Shown: piece by piece, positions 17,732 to 26,716 of the stretch
How positions within the stretch are numbered: the first letter of the stretch is position 1
How the letters are laid out: every line of letters starts with the position of its first letter
Made by a program: the position numbers and the translations under genes
Notes under the pieces: model-generated
Seen by the model: only the letters and a program-made list of their open reading frames with translations
Told to the model about the DNA's origin: nothing
Databases searched by the model: none
DNA from: Hymenobacter cellulosivorans
GTDB lineage: Bacteria; Bacteroidota; Bacteroidia; Cytophagales; Hymenobacteraceae
Assembly (NCBI RefSeq): GCF_022919135.1
Contig: NZ_CP095049.1
Span: 1,988,501-2,052,500 of the forward strand
Length of the DNA: 64,000 nucleotides
Reading direction: 5' to 3'

Positions 17732-18265
17732 ATGCACCCCAACAACCCCTTAGAAGTCTGGCTCCGCGGCCCCCTGCCCGAGGTACCCCCGCTGCTCCAG
17801 CCCGTTGCTCATGCTCTGTTGCAGGCCCGCGAAGAGCTTACTGCGCTGCTCCTTAATTTCCCCGCCGACTTGCTGTGGCAGCAGCCCGGCGGGGTGGCTT
17901 CGGTGGGCTTTCACCTGCAGCACCTGCGCGGCGTCCTCGACCGGCTGCTAACCTACGCCCGCGGTGCGGCCCTGAGCCCGGAGCAGTTGGAGGCCCTGCG
18001 GCAGGAAGGCCAGCCCGCCTCCGCCGCTGATACAGCGGCCAGTCTGGTAGCGGCCTTCAACGAGCAGGTAGACAAGGCCATGGCCCAGCTGATAGCCACG
18101 CCGGAGGCTACGCTGACCGAAGTCCGGACTGTGGGGCGGGCCCAATTGCCTTCTACGGTACTGGGGTTGCTGGTGCACGCCGCCGAGCACACCATGCGCC
18201 ATCTGGGGCAGCTGCTCGTCACGGCCCGAGTCCTGCTGGCACAGGCGGCCGCCGTTTCCGAATAA
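17732..18265 (+). CDS. DinB-like four-helix protein
   Basis: The protein has 177 residues, all helical and cytoplasmic. It shows the DinB/YfiT layout: a first helix, then VGFHLQHLRGVLDRLLTYA (metal-ligand His pair), a third helix with an LVAAFNEQVDKAM stretch, and LVHAAEHTMRHLGQLLVT with the third His. Such proteins bind a divalent metal, and some act as thiol transferases (bacillithiol or mycothiol type). No partner gene is evident. It starts 122 bp from the divergent aminotransferase start. Confidence 0.8.
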   Translation: MHPNNPLEVWLRGPLPEVPPLLQPVAHALLQAREELTALLLNFPADLLWQQPGGVASVGFHLQHLRGVLDRLLTYARGAALSPEQLEALRQEGQPASAADTAASLVAAFNEQVDKAMAQLIATPEATLTEVRTVGRAQLPSTVLGLLVHAAEHTMRHLGQLLVTARVLLAQAAAVSE

Positions 18266-18526
18266 AAACGAGTGTAGGAGCCGTCGGAACGGGCCGCGGG
18301 GTACTTTAGGGGGCTGCTCAAGTCGAGCTTGTCCGCTCTGTGGCCGGTTGGTACCGGGCAAGCGGCGGTTGGTGTAATAAACTTCACAAGGCCCACAAGG
18401 CCCGCTACCTTTCCATCATCAATTGAACTCCAGAGTACTTGTCGGGGCCGGGCCATGCTGCTTGGTACAGGTTTCCGCCCCGGTACATATGGTGGAGAAG
18501 GGATACAATTGGTTTGGAAGAGAACT

Positions 18527-18558
18527 AAAAAAAGGCACCCAATCGGGTGCCTTTTTTT
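18527..18558. terminator. Bidirectional terminator, GGCACCC family
   Basis: A 14-bp perfect stem AAAAAAAGGCACCC with its complement, tetraloop AATC, A-tract on one side and T-tract on the other, sits between converging genes. The rest of 18266-18586 holds no gene or other signal that I can support. Confidence 0.9.
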
Positions 18559-18586
18559 GTGAAATGCTTCGTTGGGTGTCGGCCCC

Positions 18587-19039
18587 CTAGGGACGAGCCC
18601 CGGCAGCCGGGGCTGCCTGCCGAATCCGCTTGAGGGCCTTGCTTACCGTCACGTAGCTGATAGAAGGCGCGTAGCCGGCACCCACCAGAAACTCCGCCAG
18701 CTGGCGCAGGCTCCAGGACGCGTGCGGCTCGTCGGCCACCAGGTGGGTGAGTACGGCTTCGGCGGCGGGTGTGAGCTTGGTGGGCGCGCCACCCTGCACC
18801 GAGGCAGCCAAATAGGCCGTGAGGCCCAGGCGGCGGTAGGCCCGGCGCATGGCGTACACCCGGTCTTCGGTGGTGCCCAGGTGCTGGGCGCAGACCGCTG
18901 CCGAGTGGCCCGCGGCCCAGTACAGCAGCACCTGAGCCCGATTCTGCTGCAGCGGGAGCAGGCCGTCCTGCCGCAGGTAGTCGTCGAGTTGCTGCCGCTG
19001 CCGGGTGGTTAAGTCAAGAGTCTGCCGCTGGCGCCCCAT
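18587..19039 (-). CDS. Solitary IS630-type transposase HTH domain protein
   Basis: The protein has 150 residues. It shows two helix-turn-helix units as found at the N-terminus of IS630/Tc1-type transposases. The first is RAQVLLYWAAGHSAAVCAQHLG followed by TTEDRVYAMRRAYRRLGL. The second is a winged unit, SWSLRQLAEFLVGAGYAPSISYVTVSKALK, with the usual GGAPTKLTPAAEAVL link. The DDE catalytic domain is absent and the frame ends cleanly 45 residues after the link, so this is not a simple truncation. It is the last gene of the minus-strand PUL run, 42 bp after the sugar transporter. It could be a domesticated regulator or a remnant. Confidence 0.7.
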   Translation of the reverse strand: MGRQRQTLDLTTRQRQQLDDYLRQDGLLPLQQNRAQVLLYWAAGHSAAVCAQHLGTTEDRVYAMRRAYRRLGLTAYLAASVQGGAPTKLTPAAEAVLTHLVADEPHASWSLRQLAEFLVGAGYAPSISYVTVSKALKRIRQAAPAAGARP

Positions 19040-19081
19040 GCTAGAATAGTGGATATGGTTAATAAAGCGACTAGCCCGGGC

Positions 19082-20350
19082 TTAGGCGGCGGGCTGCCGG
19101 ATGATGTGCCCTTTGAGGCCGTACCAGAAGATGTAGACATAGCACAGCACCGGCAGCACGAAAGCCCAGCGCAGGGAGCTGGCATCGGCTACCAGGGCGA
19201 AGAGCAGCGGTACAATGGCCCCGCCCACGATGGCCACGTTGAGCAAGCCCGAGGCCTGCTCGGTGTGGCGGCCCAGGCCGGCCACGGCCAGCGTGAAGAT
19301 GGTGGCAAACATAATGGAGTTCATCAGGCCCACGGCCAGCAGGCTCCACATGGCTAGTTCGCCCCGGGTGAGGGCCGAAACGATGAGCAGCAGCACGGCC
19401 CCAATGGCGTTGAAGGCCAGCAGGCGGCCGGGGTTAAACTTGTTGAGCAGGTAGGCCCCGATAAAGCGGCCTACCATGGCCCCGCCCCAATAGTACGACA
19501 CCTGCTTACCGGCCGCAGCCGGTGCCATGTCCATCACCTCGGGCAGGTGCAGGTAGCTCACGATGTGAGAGCCAATGGCAACTTCCCCGCCCACGTAAGC
19601 AAAGATTCCCACCATGCCCAACAGCAAATGCCGGAATTGAAAGATACTTTCCGTGGTGCCGGCCGCGGCCGGAGCGTGGGTGATAGTCGGGAGCTTGAGC
19701 AAGGCCAGCAGGCCGCTAATCACCAGCAGCACGGCCCCGATACCGAGGTAGGGCACCTGCACGGCTTTCACATCGATGGCCGCGGCGGCCTGGGGCGTAT
19801 CCAGGGCGGGCAGGTGGGACAAAATCAGCCAGGTGCCCAGCAGCGGAGCCACGGTAGTGCCTAGCGAGTTGAAGGCCTGGGTGAGCGTGAGCCGGGCCGG
19901 GGCCGAGCGGGCCGGACCCAGAATAGCTACGTAGGGGTTGCCGGCCACTTGCAGCAGCACCACGCCGGTAGCCAGCACAAACAGCGCCGCCAGAAACAGG
20001 CCGTAGCTGCGGCTGTCGGCTGCAGGGTAAAACAGAAAGCAGCCCAGGGCCGCCACTACGAAACCCGTGAGCATGCCGCCCTTATAGCCCAGGCTCTTGA
20101 CCAGCGCCCCAGCCGGCACCCCCATCACGAAGTAGGCCCCGAAAAAGCAGAAGTTAATCAGGTTGGCCTGAGTATAGTTGAGCTGGAAAATCGACTTGAG
20201 GTAGGGAATCAGAATGTCGTTGAGGCAGGTGATAAAGCCCATCATGAAAAATAGCACCGTCAGCGACGACAAGGCCGAGGTGTAGCTCGGCGTGTTCTGG
20301 TCGTTGTCGGCGGCGGGAGGGCTGGTAGTGGTAGGGGCAACTAAGGCCAT
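19082..20350 (-). CDS. Sugar MFS transporter, FucP/GluP type
   Basis: The protein has 422 residues and 12 membrane helices. It carries the family signature near helix 1-2 (FFMMGFITCLNDILIPYLK), then FCFFGAYFVMGVPAGALV, and QVAGNPYVAILGP in helix 5. Members are proton-coupled importers of fucose, glucose or galactose in the inner membrane. It sits at the end of the GH30/GH5 locus, with the SGNH hydrolase 53 bp upstream, so it probably takes up the glucose released by those enzymes. The start is ATG 20350. Confidence 0.88.
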   Translation of the reverse strand: MALVAPTTTSPPAADNDQNTPSYTSALSSLTVLFFMMGFITCLNDILIPYLKSIFQLNYTQANLINFCFFGAYFVMGVPAGALVKSLGYKGGMLTGFVVAALGCFLFYPAADSRSYGLFLAALFVLATGVVLLQVAGNPYVAILGPARSAPARLTLTQAFNSLGTTVAPLLGTWLILSHLPALDTPQAAAAIDVKAVQVPYLGIGAVLLVISGLLALLKLPTITHAPAAAGTTESIFQFRHLLLGMVGIFAYVGGEVAIGSHIVSYLHLPEVMDMAPAAAGKQVSYYWGGAMVGRFIGAYLLNKFNPGRLLAFNAIGAVLLLIVSALTRGELAMWSLLAVGLMNSIMFATIFTLAVAGLGRHTEQASGLLNVAIVGGAIVPLLFALVADASSLRWAFVLPVLCYVYIFWYGLKGHIIRQPAA

Positions 20351-20403
20351 GAGCAAAGAAGGGAAAGGGAGAGAAAAGAAAGGAGGCCGCCACAGCCGGG
20401 CGG

Positions 20404-21120
20404 TTATTTGCGTTTGAGGGCCTGGGCTACGGCCTGGTTGAGCAGGGGCTCCATCACGCGGTAGCCGGCCAGGTTGGGATGCACACCGTCTTCGCCGTAC
20501 GCCTTGCGCAGGCCCTGCTGCTCATCGGCCATAGCCGAGTGGAAATCGAGGTAGACGAGGCGCTGTTGGTCGGCGTAGGCTTTGAGCTGCTTGTTCAGGG
20601 CCACGATTTTGGGCGCCGGGTTCAGGCCCTTGCGCCACCAGAAGTCGGTGGCGGGCAGCACCGAGGCCAGCACCACCCGGATGCGGTGGGCCTGGGCCAG
20701 CTCCACCATGCTCATGATGTTGCTCATCGTGTTTTGGGGCACGTAGGGGCCGCCATTCTCAGCTACGTCGTTGGTGCCCACGATAATGACCACCACGGCG
20801 GGGCGCAGATTAATAACGTCCTGGCGGAAGCGCAGCAGGGTCTGGCCCGTGTGCTGCCCGCTGATGCCGCGCCCGATGTAGCCGTAGGGTTTGCCCTGGA
20901 AGAAGGCCGAGTCCTCTTTGACCCAGCCCTCAGTAATGGAGTTGCCGATAAGTACCACCCGGGCCGGACTGGCCGGCGGGGCCGGCAGCCGCTCATTGGC
21001 CGCGGCGTAGCGTTGCAGCTTGGCGTAGTCGGCCACGGGCTGCTGGGCCTGGGCTGCCACGGGGGCCAGCAGGGCCGTGGTTAGCAGCAGGCCAGCCAAT
21101 GTAAAAGAGCGTGTTTTCAT
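20404..21120 (-). CDS. Exported SGNH/GDSL hydrolase
   Basis: The protein has 238 residues with a signal peptide ending near VAAQAQQ. SGNH blocks are complete: GNSITEGW (Ser61), GRGISG, GTNDV (Asn117) and DGVHPNLAGY (Asp211, His214). In PULs such enzymes usually remove acetyl or other ester groups from glycans; platelet-activating-factor acetylhydrolase-like members share this layout. It lies between the first GH30 gene and the sugar transporter on the same strand. Ester specificity cannot be read from the sequence. Confidence 0.88.
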   Translation of the reverse strand: MKTRSFTLAGLLLTTALLAPVAAQAQQPVADYAKLQRYAAANERLPAPPASPARVVLIGNSITEGWVKEDSAFFQGKPYGYIGRGISGQHTGQTLLRFRQDVINLRPAVVVIIVGTNDVAENGGPYVPQNTMSNIMSMVELAQAHRIRVVLASVLPATDFWWRKGLNPAPKIVALNKQLKAYADQQRLVYLDFHSAMADEQQGLRKAYGEDGVHPNLAGYRVMEPLLNQAVAQALKRK

Positions 21121-21325
21121 AATAGTACGCGGAACGGGTGGACCAAGAACGAGGTAGAAACGTCTACTTATGTCTCATCAGTGGTGCCGTACCAACGAGC
21201 GTCGTTTGACAACCTGTCGTTTGGTTTGCTCAAAGCCCTGAAAGCAGCAGTGAGAGCTACTTCCAGGGCTTGCTGAGGCATTGCTGCATACCCGGGCCTT
21301 GCTTGGGCTTGCCCGAGCTTTATGG

Positions 21326-22801
21326 CTAGTTGATAACGAAGGTCATAATAGAGTGGGGCTGGCTGCTGGCCATGGCCGCTTGGCCCTGCATCCAGAGCTG
21401 GAAGTCCTGGGCCTTGTCGCCGTCGTTCATCACCACTACGGCTACTTTGCCATCGGTATTGATAAAGGCCGTGGAGCTCAGATGGTCGCGGTTCGAGGAA
21501 CTCACGATGCGCTTGGCGCCGGGGCGGATGAACTTGGAGAAGTGGCCGATGTAGTAGTAAATGTTGGTGTAAATCAGCTTGCCGGTACGCGTGTCGCCGA
21601 TAAGCGGGGCGTAGCAGTAGTTCTTGACGTGGTTGGGGCCGCCTTTTTCATCGAGCAGGATGTTCCAGTCGGTCCAGCCCACGTTGCCGTTGTTGAAGTC
21701 GTTAATCATCGACATGCCGTACTTCTCGCCCAGGGCCCAGTCATTGACTTTATTGAAGTCAAACTTCTCGATGCAGGCCTCGGTGAGCAGCAGGTTCTTG
21801 TCGGGGTAGGTTTCGCGCACGCGCTGCACGTTGTCGAACATCATTTTGCTGCCGGTCCAGGTTTCGTACCAGTGGTAGCCTACGCCCCACACGTACTGGG
21901 CCGCCTTGGGGTCGTCGAGGATGGTGCTGGCGCGCTGGTACACCTGGTCCCGGTTGTGGTCCCAGGCAATGAGCTTCCGGTCGCCCAGGCCGCTTTTCTT
22001 CAGCGTGGGGCCCAGGTATTCCTTGATAAAGTCGCGCTCCTCGGTGGCCGAAAACACGCAGGATTCCCAGGTTTGCACGGCCATGGGCTCGTTCTGAGTG
22101 CTCAGGCCCCAGATTGGGATGCCCTGGCGCTCATACTCCTTGATGAACTTGACGTAGTGGTCGGCCCAGGTCTGGCGGTACTGGGGCAGCAGCTTGCCAC
22201 CCTTGAGGCGGTTGCTGTTGTCCTTCATCCAGGCCGGCGGGCTCCAGGGGGCCACGTACATCGTGAGCTTACCGCCGGCAGCGGCAATGGCCTGCTTGAT
22301 GAAAGGAATGCGGTACTGCTCGTCGTGCTTGACGCTGAAGGTTTTGAGGCTCTCGTCCTTATCGGCGATGTAGTCGTAGGGTGCCGTCGAGAAGTCGGAG
22401 CTGGCAATGGTGGTGCGGCCCAGGGTGTAGCCGATGCCCTTGGTGGGGCTGTAGTAGGCCTGCATGAATTCCTGCTGCTGGTCCTTGCTGAGCTTGGCGT
22501 AGGTTTCGGCCGCCGCGTCGGTCAGGGCTCCGCCGATGCCGAGCACCGTCTGGAAAGTCTTGGTGGGGTCCACAAACACGCAAATCTGGGTTTCCAGCGG
22601 CTGGGGAGAGGGCTGGAAACTCAGGCTGGATCCTGCGGCCAGGCGCTGGTCGGTGCCGGCTACGGTGGCGTACACCTGGGCCTTTTTGCCGGCCACGGAG
22701 TACGCCTTGAAGTTGCGGGCGGGGTTGGTGGCGTTTTGCGCCAGGGCACTGCTTACGCTCAGGGCGGTCAGCAGCAAGGAAGGTAGAAGCTTGTTGAACA
22801 T
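21326..22801 (-). CDS. GH30 glycoside hydrolase, exported
   Basis: The protein has 491 residues with a signal peptide ending SALAQ. It has a GH30 barrel plus flanking beta domain: TFQTVLGIGGALTDAAAE, then VAPWSPPAWMKDN. The acid/base is Glu238 in STQNEPMA and the nucleophile Glu341 in LLLTEACIE. The C-terminus (FSKFIRPGAKRIVSSSNRDH) completes the side beta sandwich. The motif set is closest to glucosylceramidase-like GH30 enzymes, which act on beta-glucosides. It has neither lipobox nor T9SS domain, so it is likely periplasmic. Its sequence differs clearly from the two other GH30 enzymes of the locus. Confidence 0.9.
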   Translation of the reverse strand: MFNKLLPSLLLTALSVSSALAQNATNPARNFKAYSVAGKKAQVYATVAGTDQRLAAGSSLSFQPSPQPLETQICVFVDPTKTFQTVLGIGGALTDAAAETYAKLSKDQQQEFMQAYYSPTKGIGYTLGRTTIASSDFSTAPYDYIADKDESLKTFSVKHDEQYRIPFIKQAIAAAGGKLTMYVAPWSPPAWMKDNSNRLKGGKLLPQYRQTWADHYVKFIKEYERQGIPIWGLSTQNEPMAVQTWESCVFSATEERDFIKEYLGPTLKKSGLGDRKLIAWDHNRDQVYQRASTILDDPKAAQYVWGVGYHWYETWTGSKMMFDNVQRVRETYPDKNLLLTEACIEKFDFNKVNDWALGEKYGMSMINDFNNGNVGWTDWNILLDEKGGPNHVKNYCYAPLIGDTRTGKLIYTNIYYYIGHFSKFIRPGAKRIVSSSNRDHLSSTAFINTDGKVAVVVMNDGDKAQDFQLWMQGQAAMASSQPHSIMTFVIN

Positions 22802-22834
22802 GATAAGGAAAGTATGCGCGGGGAGGACCGCATA

Positions 22835-22870
22835 TGCGGCCCGCCGGCTCCGGGATGCCGACGGGCCGCA
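22835..22870 (-). terminator. GC-rich hairpin between GH5 and GH30 genes
   Basis: Arms TGCGGCCCGCCGGC and GCCGACGGGCCGCA pair with one mismatch around an 8-base loop, just after the GH5 stop. No T-tract follows on the minus strand. It may be an mRNA-stabilising or partial terminator element rather than a full stop. Confidence 0.45.
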
Positions 22871-22885
22871 GGTAAAAAAATCAAG

Positions 22886-25018
22886 CTAGCGGCTAATAAC
22901 CAGGCGCCGCTGCAGCTGACCGTCAGCAGTGCCTACGCGCAGTACGTATACACCGCTGGGAAGGGTGGCTACGTTCAGCGTGAACGAGTTAAGGCCGGTT
23001 TTAGCCAAGGCAGCAGGGCGCTGAAGAACAGTTTTGCCGAGCATGTCTACCAGTGACATCTGCAGGGGCTGGGCCTGGTCGGCGGTGTAGTCGAAGGCTA
23101 TTTCGGTGGTTACGGTAGTGGGGTAGAGCTGCAAACGGGCATCGGCTACAGAGCCGGCCGCGGCCAGCGTAGTGCGGGCCGCGCCCTGGTCCGAAAACCA
23201 CCAGCGCTGGTTGTCGCCGCCGCCGTAGGTCCACATGTGCACGGCTGCGCCGTCGGCAGTCGAGTTGTTCGAGACGTCGAGGGCCTTGCCGCTGTACTTG
23301 CTGATGATGCGGTACGTGCCGTCGCCGTTGGCAATAATCTGCCAGTACTGGCTATCCTGGCTCAGCCAGTCCCACTGGTGGGTCAGGGCGCCGTCGGCGG
23401 TGCTGGGGCCGGCAATGTCGAGGCTCTTGTTGCTGTTGATGTTCACGATGCGCACGTAGCCGCCGCCGGCGTCCACGAGCTTCCACTTCTGGCTGGCCGT
23501 GTTAGCCCAGGTCCACTGCTGCACCCGGCCGCCGTTGGCCGTCGAGTTAGCCGATACTTCCAGGGCTTTGCCGCCGTTTTTGGAGCTGATTTCGTAGATG
23601 CGCCCGACAACCGGGCCCCCGCTGGTGTTGCCGCCGGTGCCGTTGTAGTTGCCGCCACCAGGGTAGTTCACGATGCCGTTCTGGTTCGGCGATACGGCCG
23701 CCACGGTGGTGTTGGGCACGCAGTTGGCCCACTGAATGTTGGTCAGCACCTGATTCAGGCCGGCAGGGCCGTCTACCACGTAGGGCGGGTTGATGTGCAT
23801 GAAGGCCGGATTGCTGCGGTCCTCGAAGCGCTTGTAGGTCCAGTGGCACCAGCCGATGCCCACCGAGTTAAGGTTCTTGGCCGCGTCGCGCATCCAGGTG
23901 TCGGTGTTTTCGCCGGTTTCGCCAATCCAGATCGGCACGTTGTGGGTCGAGCGGAAGTTGCGCAGGTCGCCGATGAAGCGGATGTTGTTGGCATTGCCCC
24001 CGGTCGAGTTCACACCGTTGTCCATCAGGTAGGTGTCGCCGCTGTAGCGGTGCGAGTTATACACCAGGTTGGAGCGGTTGGGGAAGGTAAACGGCTCCAT
24101 ATAGTTGTAGTCGTTGCCCCAGCCGTTGCCTTCGAGCAGAATCAGGTGGTTGTCGCCCTGGCCCCGGATGGACGTAATCAGACGCTGGTACACGTCGTGA
24201 ATCTTCTGGTTGCTGGGGTAGTTGTTGGGCTCGTTGATGAGGTCGTACATGGCCACCCGCGAGTCGTTCTTGTAGCGGTTCGACACAAAGCGCCACAGCC
24301 GGTCGAGCACATCCTGGTTGATCTGGCGGTTCCAGAGGTCGTTAGGCACAATCTGGTCGGCGATGTTGGCGTCGGTGCCCTGGGAGCCGGGCACGGCGTG
24401 CATGTCGAGCACCACGTACATGTTGTTGGCCTGGGCCCAAGCCAGGGTGTTGTCAATCATGCGCAGCGCCTCCATGCTGTTGGGGTCGGTGAAGAGCTGA
24501 TTGTTGTTGTACCAGCTCGTAAGCTGGCTCACGTAGGAATCGTAGCTCACCGTGCCCAGCATTACCTTGGTGCGCACGGCCCGCTGAGCTGGCGTCAGGA
24601 ACAGCTCGTAGTGCAGCGGCAGGCGCACGCAGTTAAAGCCCTTCGAGGCAATGTAGTCGATGTCGGGCTTGGTAATGAAGTTGTTGCGGTAGTTCTGGTA
24701 AAAGGTCTCGATGGCCGCCTCGCTCATGCCCTGGTTGTAGAGCGTCCGCTTGACCATGCCCTGGGTTTTGAAGTCTTTGTCGCCGATGCGGATGCCGCCC
24801 CAGTTATACTTCATCATGTAGCCTTCCTGCACGGCCCAGTTGCCCAGGTTCATGCCGTTCAGGATTACTTCCTGGTTGCTGGCATTGACGATGCGCTGCC
24901 CATCGGCGCGCAGAAAGCTTTGGGCCGTAGCCTGCTGGCCCAGGGCCAGACCGGCGGCCAAGACCAGGGCCGTGCGCAGCTGCCGAGCCGCACCCGCTAA
25001 AAAGGTAGTTTTGTTCAT
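22886..25018 (-). CDS. GH5 glycanase with ricin-type lectin module and T9SS domain
   Basis: The protein has 710 residues. A signal peptide (ending ATAQS) is followed by a GH5 barrel (about 34-430): LNGMNLGNWAVQEGYM, acid/base Glu263 in DLINEPNN, and nucleophile Glu367 in IWIGETGEN. A Gly/Asn linker leads to a ricin-type beta-trefoil (about 475-615) with three repeats of the GKALEVSANSTANGG / KSLDIAGPSTADGA / GKALDVSNNSTADGA kind. The last 80 residues are a T9SS sorting domain (LQLYPTTVTTEIAF to GVYVLRVG). The barrel resembles exo-beta-1,3-glucanase and related GH5 enzymes. Export through T9SS to the surface or medium is expected. Confidence 0.9.
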   Translation of the reverse strand: MNKTTFLAGAARQLRTALVLAAGLALGQQATAQSFLRADGQRIVNASNQEVILNGMNLGNWAVQEGYMMKYNWGGIRIGDKDFKTQGMVKRTLYNQGMSEAAIETFYQNYRNNFITKPDIDYIASKGFNCVRLPLHYELFLTPAQRAVRTKVMLGTVSYDSYVSQLTSWYNNNQLFTDPNSMEALRMIDNTLAWAQANNMYVVLDMHAVPGSQGTDANIADQIVPNDLWNRQINQDVLDRLWRFVSNRYKNDSRVAMYDLINEPNNYPSNQKIHDVYQRLITSIRGQGDNHLILLEGNGWGNDYNYMEPFTFPNRSNLVYNSHRYSGDTYLMDNGVNSTGGNANNIRFIGDLRNFRSTHNVPIWIGETGENTDTWMRDAAKNLNSVGIGWCHWTYKRFEDRSNPAFMHINPPYVVDGPAGLNQVLTNIQWANCVPNTTVAAVSPNQNGIVNYPGGGNYNGTGGNTSGGPVVGRIYEISSKNGGKALEVSANSTANGGRVQQWTWANTASQKWKLVDAGGGYVRIVNINSNKSLDIAGPSTADGALTHQWDWLSQDSQYWQIIANGDGTYRIISKYSGKALDVSNNSTADGAAVHMWTYGGGDNQRWWFSDQGAARTTLAAAGSVADARLQLYPTTVTTEIAFDYTADQAQPLQMSLVDMLGKTVLQRPAALAKTGLNSFTLNVATLPSGVYVLRVGTADGQLQRRLVISR

Positions 25019-25151
25019 GTTCTGTGGGAATTTTGGTTGTGGAAAAAAAAGAGAGACAGAGCGAAGAACAGGTGTGTGCAGGGCGAGCGGAGGGGGCGGA
25101 GGGAGCGGGTAAGTTGAAAAGCGGAAAAAAGGCGTTAGAAATAGGCCGGAG

Positions 25152-26654
25152 CTACCAGACGTAGGTGCCCACGGCGCCGGCGCTCAAGGTGCTGGTTGCC
25201 ACCTTGCCCCGGTACTGAATATCGAAGCTCTGGGACTGGCTGCTGCCATTTTGCACGATGAGTACCTTCTTGCCGTCGGGGTTCTTGAAGGCCACGTTCG
25301 ACAGGCTGCTAGGCACGTTGGTATCGATGCGCACCGAGCCGGGGCGCACGAACTTGCTGGCGTGGGCAATGATGTAGTAAGCCACGTTGCGCGCCACGCT
25401 GTTGCCATTGATGGTCAGCGCGCCCAGGCAGGTCGAGCAGCCACCGTCGGTGTGGGGGCCGTAGTTCTGGTCGGCGGCCAAGTTCCACTCCAGCACGTTC
25501 TTGCTCCAGTTGCGCGTGGCCCCAATAATCAGGTTGTTGATGTGCCAGCCAAAGTCGCCGGCGAAGTTGCCGGGGCCGCCCACCCACTGTTCGGTGAAGT
25601 ACACGTTCTTGTTGGGGTAGGCGTTATGCACGCCATTGAGGGCTGAAATGCTGCCCGAGTAGAGGTGAAATGCCGAGCCGTCCACGTACTGGCTGGCGGC
25701 CGGGTCGGCCAGAATCGTCAGCGGGTAATCGGTGCGGTCAGTGTTGTGGTCGTAGAGAATAATCTTGGTATTGAGCCCCGCGGCCCGCAGCGCCGGACCC
25801 ACGTGGTTTTTGATGAAGTCGCCCTGCTCGGTGGCCGTCATGACCAGGCTGGGATTGTTGTACTCGTTCAAGGGCTCGTTTTGCAGCGTCACCGCGTCGA
25901 GCGTGATGCCCTCGGCCTGCATGGCCTTGAGGTATTTCACGAAATACTGGGCGTAAACACCGTAGTACTCGGGCTTCAAAGAGCCGCCTTTCAGACTGTT
26001 ATTGGTTTTCATCCAGGCCGGTGCCGACCACGGTGAGCCCAGAATCTGGATCTTGGGATTAATGGCCAGAATGCTCTTAAGTACCGGAATCAGGTCGGTT
26101 TTGTCGGGCGCGATGCTGAATTTTTCCAGCTGAGGGTCGGTCTGACCGGCGGGCAGATCGTCGTAGGTAAAGGGCTTGGCATCCAGGTCAGAAGCCCCGA
26201 TACTGATGCGTAGGTAGCTGGTGCCAATATTGCTGTTGTCGGTAGCAAACAATTCCTGCAGCAGGGCCGTTTTGGTGGCCGCGCTCAGCTGGTTGATCAG
26301 CATGGCGCTGCCCCCGGTAAGCGTGTAGCCAAACCCGTCGATGGACTGGTAAGTCCGGGTAGTATCCACTACGATGGTCGGGTTGGAGCTGCTGGGCGCC
26401 TGGAAGTTCAGGACCGCAGTACTTTTCTGGAACAGCGAGGCCTGGTCGGGCGTGGTCAGCCACAGGGCCACCTGCGACGGACCCGTGGGGGTACCGCCTC
26501 CGCCGCCCGTGCCACCGGTAGTACCACCCGTGGTGCCGCCGGGAGCCGGCGTGTCATCTTCCTTCGAAGTACACTGCGTAAGCAGAGCCGCCGGCAGCAG
26601 CAGGTAGCTCAGAGCCAGAACAAAACGGCGGGAAGCAGAAGAGGAAAAACGCAT
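25152..26654 (-). CDS. GH30 glycoside hydrolase, lipoprotein
   Basis: The protein has 500 residues. The lipobox LLTQC (Cys28) is followed by a Thr/Gly-rich tether of about 30 residues, which suggests surface exposure. The barrel shows GFGYTLTGGSAMLI, SIGASDLDA, DDLPAGQTDPQL and ILGSPWSAPAWMKTN. The acid/base is Glu260 (TLQNEPLNE) and the nucleophile Glu355 (YFTEQWVG). GH30 subfamily 3 includes endo-beta-1,6-glucanases with this style of sequence, so beta-1,6-glucan is a reasonable guess. It is a close paralogue of the gene at 27879-29306. Confidence 0.9.
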   Translation of the reverse strand: MRFSSSASRRFVLALSYLLLPAALLTQCTSKEDDTPAPGGTTGGTTGGTGGGGGTPTGPSQVALWLTTPDQASLFQKSTAVLNFQAPSSSNPTIVVDTTRTYQSIDGFGYTLTGGSAMLINQLSAATKTALLQELFATDNSNIGTSYLRISIGASDLDAKPFTYDDLPAGQTDPQLEKFSIAPDKTDLIPVLKSILAINPKIQILGSPWSAPAWMKTNNSLKGGSLKPEYYGVYAQYFVKYLKAMQAEGITLDAVTLQNEPLNEYNNPSLVMTATEQGDFIKNHVGPALRAAGLNTKIILYDHNTDRTDYPLTILADPAASQYVDGSAFHLYSGSISALNGVHNAYPNKNVYFTEQWVGGPGNFAGDFGWHINNLIIGATRNWSKNVLEWNLAADQNYGPHTDGGCSTCLGALTINGNSVARNVAYYIIAHASKFVRPGSVRIDTNVPSSLSNVAFKNPDGKKVLIVQNGSSQSQSFDIQYRGKVATSTLSAGAVGTYVW

Positions 26655-26676
26655 AGCAGTAGCAGAAGAAAATAGT

Positions 26677-26703
26677 GCCGGCCGCCCTGGTAGAGCGGCC
26701 GGC
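26677..26703 (-). terminator. Hairpin after the CBM9-like gene
   Basis: A perfect 9-bp GCCGGCCGC/GCGGCCGGC stem around a 9-base loop leads into ACTATTTTC on the minus strand. It lies between the CBM9-like gene and the lipoprotein GH30 gene and could lower expression of the distal enzymes. Confidence 0.6.
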
Positions 26704-26716
26704 TGAAAATGAGAGG

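Noticed and set aside
21281..22786. 501-residue + strand frame opposite the GH30 gene
   Set aside because: Same antisense effect; no motif, no signal peptide, and the GH30 on the other strand is complete.
23237..25000. 587-residue + strand frame opposite the GH5 gene
   Set aside because: It is Val/Ala/His/Gly-rich and antisense to a gene with clear catalytic motifs; high-GC coding DNA often leaves this frame open.
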